From Micromonospora sp. M71_S20 (lineage in GTDB: Bacteria; Actinomycetota; Actinomycetes; Mycobacteriales; Micromonosporaceae), in assembly GCF_003664255.1 (NCBI RefSeq), contig NZ_RCCV01000002.1, positions 188,501-252,500 of the forward strand: DNA of 64,000 bases, given 5' to 3'. Positions 9,357 to 16,900 of the stretch are shown here, in pieces (the first letter of the stretch is position 1; every line of letters starts with the position of its first letter). Below the pieces are notes generated by a model. It was not told the origin of the DNA. It saw only the letters and a list, made by a program, of their open reading frames with translations, and did no database searches. The position numbers and the translations under genes were made by a program.

Positions 9357-9728
9357 ATGACGGACCGTGACCGTGACCGACCGCTGGAGGAGAGCCCGGA
9401 GGTGGCCGCGGCGGTCGAGGACGACACCGGCATCCCGCAGCTGATGACCGGCGGCGGCGCCGACCGCGACACTCCGTCGTTCACCGGGCCCGGGGACGAG
9501 GCGGGTGGCGACGAGCTGATCGGCGACCCGTACGCCGCCGGCACCGGCGCGACCGGCACCGGCACGGGCGCGGCCCCGGACCACATCCGTACCGGGGCGG
9601 AGCAGCCCTGGGAGCCGGAGGACCTGGTCGCGGCCCGGGGGCAGGACCTGACGCCGGAGAACGTCGAGCGGGCCCGCCGGGACCTGGCCGAGCTGGGCCG
9701 CGCGGCGATCGAGAAGACGGTGCCCTGA
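9357..9728 (+). CDS. small acidic hypothetical protein
   Basis: A 123-residue soluble protein with no membrane segment. It has an acidic, Gly/Thr-rich, probably disordered N-terminal part (including GTGATGTGTG) and a short helical C-terminus (DLTPENVERARRDLAELGRAAIEKTVP). GGAGG lies seven bases before the ATG, which supports a real gene. I do not recognise a family or a function. Confidence 0.65.
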   Translation: MTDRDRDRPLEESPEVAAAVEDDTGIPQLMTGGGADRDTPSFTGPGDEAGGDELIGDPYAAGTGATGTGTGAAPDHIRTGAEQPWEPEDLVAARGQDLTPENVERARRDLAELGRAAIEKTVP

Positions 9729-9742
9729 CCGGCGTACGCGAG

Positions 9743-9783
9743 GGGCCCCCGGCCCGACCGTCGGACGGTCGGACCGGGGGCCC
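9743..9783. terminator. bidirectional terminator between convergent genes
   Basis: An 18-bp stem with one mismatch (9743-9760 against 9766-9783) and a 5-base loop, in the gap between the plus-strand small gene and the minus-strand cellulase. A weaker hairpin at 9791-9826 follows (10-bp stem with one wobble pair, 16-base loop). Confidence 0.75.
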
Positions 9784-9839
9784 GGGGAACCTGCCGCTGG
9801 AGCGCCTCACCTACTGCCAGCGGCGGGTGGGCACCGCTC

Positions 9840-11621
9840 TCAGAGCGCCGGGTACGCGTTCTGCATGAGCTGCGCGAACTGCGCCGGGAACCAGGCGCCC
9901 GAGATCGGGGCGTCCGGCAGGGCGCCGCTCATGCTGTTGCCGTTGCGGGCGTTACCGGTGTAGGTCGGGTCGCACATCCGGTCGAAGCCCTTACCCTCGT
10001 TGTTCGGGATCTCCTTGCTGGAGCCGTCCGACTCGCCCGGGGGCTTCACCCAGACGTACGCGTCGATGCCCGGCTCCGGCGCGGCCTTCGGACGCTCGCC
10101 CAGGCCGGCCCCGGCCTGGTTGCACCAGTTACCGGCGTGGATCCGCCGGTCCACCCGACCGCCGTTGACGTACGTGTCCACGTTGGTCGTCGCGCCCGGG
10201 CCGGTGGGCCGGGCGGAGCCGCCCCAGCCGTTGCGGGACGTGTCGATCAGCATGCCGATCTTCGAGTCGAAGCCCTTGGCGACGAGCTCGTTGCGGAACG
10301 CCTGGGCGAACGAGAGCTCGTCCACGTAGAAGTTCCAGTCGATCCACTTGGACTGCCGAACGCTGGTGCCGTTGACGTTATCAGTGATCTTGATGTAAGG
10401 CTCGCGCAGCGCCGAGTAGTTGGCGGTGTTGACGATGAAGCCGTGGACGTTGTTCACCGTGCTGCCGGAGGCCACGGCGGCGTCCTTCAGGATCTGCGCG
10501 GTCGGGCCGAAGTTGCTGTCCCAACCGATCCAGCCGTGGTGGGCGGCGTCGATGTAGTTGTAGACGTTGCCGATCGCGCCCAGCTTCGACAGGGCGTACC
10601 CGACACCGTTGACGTAGGCGCCGTTGGCCTTCACCGTGTCGCACATCGCGGTGCCGCCGGGGTTGCCGGAGGTGTTGGTCACCAGGTTCGGCAGCGAGTC
10701 GATCTCGATGATGTTCACGATCCGCAGGCTGGCGTACTTCGGGTCGGCCTGGATCGCGGCGATCGGGTCGATGTACTCGGCCTTGTACCGGGGCAGCTCG
10801 TCCGCGCGCAGCTCACCGTTCGAGGCCAGCGCGGCACAGTCCCGGCCGGGCAGGTTGTAGATGACGAACTGGATGTAGTCCGCGCCCTGCTCGAGGGCCT
10901 TGTTCAGGTGGTCGCGGACGCCCATCGCGCCGTTGGAGCTGCTGTCCGGGGTGCCGTTGATGGCGGCGATCCGGTCGATCCACACGGCGGTCGGGTTGTT
11001 CGACACCCGGTTGCCGCCCGCGACCGACTCGGCCTTGGCCTTCCACTCCGGGTTCACGTACCCCTGGGCGTTCAGGTAGGGGTTGTCCACCTTCTGCCCG
11101 GGCGGCGGGGTGGTCGGCGGCGGGGTGGTCGGCGGCGGCGTCGTGGGGGGCGGCGTCGTCGGCGGAGGGGTGCTGGGCGGCGGGGTGGTGGGGCCCCCGT
11201 TGCAGGTCACGCCGTTGAGCGTGAACGAGGTGGGCTTGGGGTTGCTGCCGCTCCAGGCACCGTTGAAGCCGAGGCTCACCGTGGCCCCGCTGGCCACCGC
11301 GCCGTTGTAGGACTCGTTCTGCGCGGTGACGTTCCGACCACTCTGCGACCAGCGGGCCGACCAGCCCTGCTGCACCCGCTGGTTGCCGTCGGGGAAGGTG
11401 AAGCCCAGCGTCCAGCCGTTGAGGGCGTCGCCGATGTTCTTGATGTTGACGGTGGCGGTGAACCCGCCCTGCCAGTCGCTGGTCGTGTACGACACGTCGC
11501 ACTGGGTGGCGGCGTGCGCCACGGTGACCGGCAGGGTCACCAGTCCGCCCGCGACCAGAGCGCCCGCGCCGCCGAGCGCGAGGGCCCGGCGGGGGCCGGA
11601 CAGCCTTCTCCACACATTCAT
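9840..11621 (-). CDS. secreted glycoside hydrolase family 6 cellulase with CBM2
   Basis: A 593-residue exported cellulase. The signal peptide ends near AHA-AT (residue 37). A CBM2 cellulose-binding module (38-140) is closed by Cys41 and Cys140. A Thr-Pro linker of repeated TTPPP units (143-175) leads to the GH6 catalytic domain (178-593), with YNLPGRDCAALASNGE carrying the catalytic Asp261, then IEIDSLPNLVTN, AHHGWIGWDSN and GNWCNQAGAGLGERP. The family cleaves beta-1,4-glucan with inversion; the loops fit a cellobiohydrolase of the Cel6B type, which is a tentative subtype. ATG at 11621 has AAGGAG nine bases upstream. Upstream codons in the same frame are not coding. Confidence 0.95.
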   Translation of the reverse strand: MNVWRRLSGPRRALALGGAGALVAGGLVTLPVTVAHAATQCDVSYTTSDWQGGFTATVNIKNIGDALNGWTLGFTFPDGNQRVQQGWSARWSQSGRNVTAQNESYNGAVASGATVSLGFNGAWSGSNPKPTSFTLNGVTCNGGPTTPPPSTPPPTTPPPTTPPPTTPPPTTPPPGQKVDNPYLNAQGYVNPEWKAKAESVAGGNRVSNNPTAVWIDRIAAINGTPDSSSNGAMGVRDHLNKALEQGADYIQFVIYNLPGRDCAALASNGELRADELPRYKAEYIDPIAAIQADPKYASLRIVNIIEIDSLPNLVTNTSGNPGGTAMCDTVKANGAYVNGVGYALSKLGAIGNVYNYIDAAHHGWIGWDSNFGPTAQILKDAAVASGSTVNNVHGFIVNTANYSALREPYIKITDNVNGTSVRQSKWIDWNFYVDELSFAQAFRNELVAKGFDSKIGMLIDTSRNGWGGSARPTGPGATTNVDTYVNGGRVDRRIHAGNWCNQAGAGLGERPKAAPEPGIDAYVWVKPPGESDGSSKEIPNNEGKGFDRMCDPTYTGNARNGNSMSGALPDAPISGAWFPAQFAQLMQNAYPAL

Positions 11622-12192
11622 GCCACTGATCTCCTTGGGCGAGACCGGATCCGCGAACGGCCCGGCGAATACGGCCCGATGGGCGTCCTGCGCGGACGTC
11701 CGCCGGTACCACGGGTTCTTCGGGGTGTGCCCGACCCGGTCGGGCGTTTGGTGGTGGTCCGACCGGCGACGATGGGCCGGTCGGGAGGCGGGACGTCGTC
11801 CGGCGGACCGGTGCCCTCGACTCCTGCCTTTCGCGGTGTGGCTCCCCGAACCGCGTGCAGCGATTCTTGCATGGGAGCGCTTCCATGGCAATGCCTCGAT
11901 GTGGCGCGGGGGTCCGACGGGGACCGACGGTGCCGGCGGGGGCGGAGATGACGGGACGGGAAGGCCGGGGCGGGCACGGGCCGCGCGACCGGCCCTCCGG
12001 GCGCTCAGGAGGGCGGGAACCACCCGAGGGAGCCCGACATGCCGCCAAAGCGGCGTAGCGCTCCTAGCGCGCTTAGCCTGCCTAAATACCAAAACACGAA
12101 TCTTTCCCTTCATAGGTCGTGAAACGGTCTAACGTCGTCCGTAGCTCGGTTGTCGCCGAGCTCAGGACAACAGGGATGGAGTGACGCAGGTC
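11622..12192. other. divergent intergenic region between the cellulase and the charged surface protein
   Basis: About 570 bases without a gene. It holds the CelR-type promoter of the cellulase (listed separately), roughly 240 bases of cellulase leader, and on the other side an unusually AT-rich stretch (about 12084-12128) that should contain the promoter of the plus-strand surface protein. A small hairpin (CTCGG/CCGAG, near 12146-12161) lies in that leader. No -10/-35 pair is clear on the plus strand. Confidence 0.5.
11863..11891 (-). promoter_or_regulatory. cellulase promoter with CelR/CebR operator inside the spacer
   Basis: On the minus strand TTGCCA (11886-11891), a 17-base spacer and AAGAAT (11863-11868) form a promoter. 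The spacer is almost entirely a near-perfect operator: on the plus strand TGGGAGCGCTTCCA at 11872-11885 differs by one base from the CelR/CebR consensus TGGGAGCGCTCCCA of cellulolytic actinobacteria. A LacI-family repressor bound here would block RNA polymerase until cello-oligosaccharide releases it. Confidence 0.85.
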
Positions 12193-13212
12193 ATGGCAAA
12201 CAAGATGCTCGGGAAGGTCGTTGCTGGCGCGGCCCTCGGTGGCGCCTCCTTGCTCGTGTTCACGCCGGGGATCGCGTTCGCGGACGGCCACCAGGACCAC
12301 GAGGGCAAGGTCTACGCCAAGCCGCACGTCGTCAAGGCGGGCGAGACGGTCAAGCTGATCGAGGTCTGCCCGGACCGGCAGGAGCACGCCTTCGTGTGGT
12401 CGAAGGTCACCGGCAAGGTCAAGCTCAAGCCGGCCCAGGGCCGTACCGACTGGCGTGGCGGGGAGGAGGACTCCCGCGACCACGACAAGGGCCGGGACCA
12501 CGAGGACAAGGGCCGGGACCACGACAAGGGCCGCGACCACGACAAGGGCCGGGACAACGGCAAGGACGACAACGGCAAGGACCAGAGCCCCAAGCCGCAG
12601 CCGTCGGCCAGCGGCACCAACCAGCCGCAGCCGCCGGCCAACGGTGGCCAGCCGCCCGCCGACGGCCAGGGTGGCGGCGCCGCCGACGCCGCCGGTGACG
12701 AGGGCAACCGCGACTGGAAGGGCTACGAGCACGGCCAGGACGCCGAGGGCGACCGCGGCGACAAGGGCCACGACAAGGGCGACCGTGAGGGCCGCGAGGG
12801 CCGCGAGGACAAGTACGGCTCGCACGAGTACGACCGCGAGGACCGCAAGGACCACGCCGGGTACGGCTCGGACGGGTACGACCGGAAGGGCCACGACAAC
12901 GGCGGGTCGGACGAGGAGTCCGAGCGCAACGGCAAGGACAAGGACCGCTGGGAGCACAAGCGGGACTTCGTCTACTACGGCGAGGCCGAGGTCTCCGAGG
13001 ACGCCAAGCCGGGCCGTTACGAGCTCAAGGGCTCGTGCGGCGAGGGTGAGCTGGTCGTGCTGCCGCGCGGTGGGGTCGACGGTGGTGACGGTGGCGTCGG
13101 CGCCGGCACCGACCGGGGCCTGGCCGCCGGTGGGGCGAGCCTGATCGGCGCGGCCGCCCTGGGCGGCCTCGTGCTGATGCGCCGGCGTCGGACCGATGAG
13201 TCCTTCGTCTGA
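12193..13212 (+). CDS. secreted, surface-anchored protein with a long charged insert
   Basis: A 339-residue exported protein. It has a signal peptide (1-30), a first half-domain with a cysteine (VVKAGETVKLIEVCP, about 45-80), a 170-residue Asp/Lys/Arg/Gly/His-rich low-complexity region with HDKGRD-type repeats (84-257), and a second half-domain (YYGEAEVSEDAKPGRYELKG, then SCGEGELVV, 261-289). A Gly-rich stretch and a hydrophobic helix with RRRR follow (310-332). The two halves resemble a small Ig-like secreted domain, so the charged block appears inserted into it. LAAGG before the helix is a weak candidate sortase signal. A GTG at 12181 is an alternative start. The sortase gene follows immediately. 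Confidence 0.8.
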   Translation: MANKMLGKVVAGAALGGASLLVFTPGIAFADGHQDHEGKVYAKPHVVKAGETVKLIEVCPDRQEHAFVWSKVTGKVKLKPAQGRTDWRGGEEDSRDHDKGRDHEDKGRDHDKGRDHDKGRDNGKDDNGKDQSPKPQPSASGTNQPQPPANGGQPPADGQGGGAADAAGDEGNRDWKGYEHGQDAEGDRGDKGHDKGDREGREGREDKYGSHEYDREDRKDHAGYGSDGYDRKGHDNGGSDEESERNGKDKDRWEHKRDFVYYGEAEVSEDAKPGRYELKGSCGEGELVVLPRGGVDGGDGGVGAGTDRGLAAGGASLIGAAALGGLVLMRRRRTDESFV

Positions 13213-13888
13213 CATGACGGCGACACCGGCCGGCGGCCGTCACGGGACACCGTGGCGCGCCGCCGGCGCGGCCGTCGTCGTCGTGGTCGCCATGGTCGGC
13301 GCCGGCCTGATCGGCGCTTCGGTCAAGACCGGACCCGCTCCCCGCCCCCCGCAGCCCCTGGCCGCGTCCGCCAGCACCGGGCCGGCGGTCGCCGACGCGC
13401 CGGACCCGGACGTCGCCGCCGGCACGGGCCTCGCCCGCTCCGCCCCCACCACGATCGCCATCCCCCGGATCGGGGTCGACGCCGCGATCATGCCGCTCGG
13501 CACCAACCCGGACGGCACCGTCCAGGTGCCCCCGCTGGAGCGGGCGCAGCTGGCCGGCTGGTACGAGCCGGGGCCGAGCCCGGGTGAGATCGGCAACGCG
13601 GTCATCGTCGGGCACGTCGACTCGGCGGCGATCGGGCCGGCGGTCTTCTTCTCCCTCGGTGCGCTGCAACCGGGCGACACCATCACCGTCACCCGGGAGG
13701 ACGGGCAGCAGGCCACCTTCACCGTCGAGTCGGTCAAGGCGTACCCGAAGACGGAGTTCCCGACCGAGCAGGTCTACGGTCCCAGCGACCGACCCGGCCT
13801 GCGCGTGGTCACCTGCGGCGGGACCTTCGACCAGGCCGCCGGCAGCTACCCCGACAACGTGGTCGTCTTCGCCTCCATGCCGGCCTGA
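13196..13888 (+). CDS. class F sortase
   Basis: A 230-residue membrane-anchored transpeptidase. The N-terminal helix (about 20-42, AAVVVVVAMVGAGLIGAS) is followed by a Pro/Ala linker and the sortase barrel: TTIAIPRIGVDA, the catalytic histidine in VIVGHVDS, and the catalytic cysteine in RVVTCGGTFD, ending YPDNVVVFASMP. These motifs are typical of actinobacterial class F. It begins inside the 3-prime end of the surface-protein gene (or at ATG 13214, one base after its stop), so the two are coupled. The surface protein is thus the likely, unproven substrate. Confidence 0.9.
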   Translation: MSPSSDMTATPAGGRHGTPWRAAGAAVVVVVAMVGAGLIGASVKTGPAPRPPQPLAASASTGPAVADAPDPDVAAGTGLARSAPTTIAIPRIGVDAAIMPLGTNPDGTVQVPPLERAQLAGWYEPGPSPGEIGNAVIVGHVDSAAIGPAVFFSLGALQPGDTITVTREDGQQATFTVESVKAYPKTEFPTEQVYGPSDRPGLRVVTCGGTFDQAAGSYPDNVVVFASMPA

Positions 13889-13928
13889 GCCGGCAACCGC
13901 GCGGCACCTCCACCGCAGGACACGACGA

Positions 13929-13962
13929 GGTCCGGCCGGTCGGAACACCGACCGGCCGGACC
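13929..13962. terminator. bidirectional terminator between sortase and glutamate dehydrogenase
   Basis: Perfect 15-bp stem (GGTCCGGCCGGTCGG at 13929-13943 against 13948-13962) with a 4-base loop, centred in the 88-base gap between two convergent genes. Confidence 0.85.
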
Positions 13963-13976
13963 GCGTGCCGTGCGCG

Positions 13977-16900
13977 TCAGGCGGCGGCGGAGGTCCGCAC
14001 CAGGGTGCGGATCTGGCGCAGCAGCACCGACAGGGCGGCGAGGTCCGCCCGGGACTCGTCGAACTCCCCCATCGCCCGCTCGGCGCGGTGGATCGAGGTG
14101 GCGTTCGACTGCTCCCACTGGAGCACCCGCTCCTGCGGCGACAGGCTGCCGGAGGTGGAGTCGAGAACCTCCGCGGTCAGCGCGGCCAGCGCGGCGTACA
14201 GGTCGTAGCGCAGCGCCATCCGGGCCAGCGTCTGCCAGCGGTCCTCACGCGGCAGCAGGGAGATCTTCGACAGCAGCGAGTCGACCCGGAACCGGTCGGA
14301 GAGCACGAAGTAGACCGAGGCCACCTCGCCGACGTCCCGCCCGCTGCTCGCCGCGGTCTCCACCACGTCGAGCAGGCCGAAGCTGTACATCAGCCGGGTC
14401 GCCTGCTCGGCCAGGTCGCGCGGCAGCCCCCGCTCGGTCAGCGAGTCGATGTGCGCCGCGAGGGATTCCCGCTCGCTGCCGTAGAAGCGCTCCTCCAGGT
14501 CGGGCAGGAGCCGGGCCACCCCGTCGCGCAGCCGGGCGATCTCCGCCGGCACGTCGATCGGCGAACGGCGGTTGGTCACCAGCCACCGCACCGCCCGGTC
14601 GAGCAGACGCCGCGTGTCCAGGTAGACGCTGGTCTGCAACTCGGGGTCGATCCTGTTGTCCAGGGCCTCCACCGCGTCCCACAGCGCGCGCAGCCCGAAC
14701 ACCTCGCGGACCACCACGTACGCCCGGATCACGTCCGCCGCCGAGGCGGCCGTCTCCTCGACCACCCGGAAGACGAACGAGATGCCGCCCCGGTTGATCG
14801 CCTCGTTGACCAGCACCGTCGTCACGATGTCCCGGCGCAGCCGGTGCTGGCCCATCCGGTCGGCGAACCGCTCGCGCATCGGCGTCGGGAAGTAGTTGAC
14901 CAGGACCTCGGTCGTCCACTCCTCGTCCGCGAGCCCCTCCGCCAGGATCTCCGTCTCAAGGACGATCTTGACGTACGCGAGCAGCACCGCGAACTCCGGC
15001 GCGGTCAGCCCGGACTCGGTGCGCACCGCCATCTCGTCGTCCGGCGGCAGCGCCTCCAGGGACCGGTCCAGCGCCCCCGAGCGCTCCAGGTCGGTGATCA
15101 TCCGCCGGTGCACCGGCAGCAGCGAGGCGGCCTGCGCCTGCGCGTTGTTGATCGCCCGGGCCTGGTCGTAGTTGTCCCGCAGCACCAGCTCGGCGACCTC
15201 GTCGGTCATCCCCGCGAGCAGCTCGTCCCGCTCGGGCAGGGTCAACGCGCCGTCGGCGACCGCCGTGTTCAGCAGGATCTTGATGTTCACCTCGTGGTCG
15301 GAGCAGTCCACCCCGGCCGCGTTGTCGATGAAGTCCGTGTAGATCCGCCCGCCGGTCTGGGCGTACTCGATCCGGCCGAGCTGGGTCCAGCCCAGGTTGC
15401 CGCCCTCACCGACCACCCGGCAGCGCACGTTCCTGCCGTCCACCCGGATCGCGTCGTTGGACTTGTCGCCCACCTCCGCGTTGGTCTGGCTGGAGGCCTT
15501 CACGTACGTGCCGATGCCGCCGTTCCAGAACAGGTCGACGGGCGCGGTCAGGATGGCCTTCATCAGCTCCTGCGGCGAGAGCTGCGTCACGTCGTCGTCC
15601 AGGCCCAGCACCTCGCGGACCTGCGGCGAGATCGGCACCGACTTGGCGGTACGCGGGTACACGCCGCCGCCGGCGGAGATGAGCCCCCGGTCGTAGTCCT
15701 CCCACGACGAACGGGGCAGGTCGAACAGCCGCCTCCGCTCGGCGTACGAGGTGGCGGCGTCCGGGTCCGGGTCGAGGAAGATGTGCCGGTGGTCGAACGC
15801 GGCCACCAGCCGGATGTGCTCCGACAGCAGCATCCCGTTGCCGAACACGTCGCCGGACATGTCGCCGACACCGACCACGGTGAAGTCCTGGGTCTGGGTG
15901 TCGTGGCCCATCTCGCGGAAGTGCCGCTTCACCGACTCCCAGGCGCCCCGGGCGGTGATGCCCATCTTCTTGTGGTCGTACCCGGCGGAGCCGCCGGAGG
16001 CGAACGCGTCGCCGAGCCAGAACTGGTGCGCCGTGGAGATCTCGTTGGCGATGTCCGAGAACGTCGCCGTGCCCTTGTCCGCCGCGACCACCATGTACGG
16101 GTCGTCGCCGTCGTGCCGGACCACGTCCTCCGGCGGCACGATCTCGCCGCTGACGATGTTGTCCGTGACGTCCAGCAGCGCCGAGATGAACTCCTTGTAG
16201 CAGACGACCGCCTCGTCCCGGTCCCCCGGCTTCTGCTTGAGCACGAAGCCGCCCTTGGCGCCGACCGGCACGATCACGGCGTTCTTCACCATCTGCGCCT
16301 TGACCAGGCCGAGCACCTCGGTGCGGAAGTCCTCGCGGCGGTCGGACCAGCGCAGCCCGCCCCGGGCCACCGGCCCGAACCGCAGGTGCACGCCCTCGAA
16401 GCGCGGCGAGTACACGAAGATCTCGAACTTCGGCCGCGGCGCCGGCAGGTCGGGGATCGCCTGCGGGTCCAGCTTGAGCGCCACGTACGACTTCGGCCGC
16501 CCGTCGGAGCGCTTCTGGTAGAAGCTGGTGCGCAGGGTGGCCTGGATCATCGTCAGGTAGGCGCGCAGGATCCGGTCCTGGTCGAGGCTGGCGACGTCGT
16601 CCAGCGCGGCCCTGATGTCGCCCACCAGCTCGGCGCTGCGCTGCTGCCGCTGCTCGTGGCCGTCCGCGCCGGGCGCGAACCGCACCTCGAACAGCTCCAC
16701 CAGCAGGGCGGCGATCCTCGGGTACGCGATGAAGGTCTGCTCCATGTACTCCTGGGAGAAGACCGTCCCGGCCTGGCGCAGGTACTTCGCGTACGCGCGC
16801 AGCACCACCACCTGCCGCCACGTGAGACCGGCGCGCAGCACCAGCTCGTTGAAGCCGTCCACCTCGGCCTCGCCCCGCCACGCCGCCGCGAAGGCGTTCT

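Noticed and set aside
10137..11951. A 604-codon frame antisense to the cellulase
   Set aside because: Shadow of the GH6/CBM2 gene; the Thr-Pro linker gives a Gly/Arg-rich antisense tract.
9840..12113. An N-terminal 160-residue extension of the cellulase
   Set aside because: The in-frame extension lacks a signal peptide and crosses the CelR-type promoter. The ATG at 11621 has a good ribosome site and begins a classical signal peptide.
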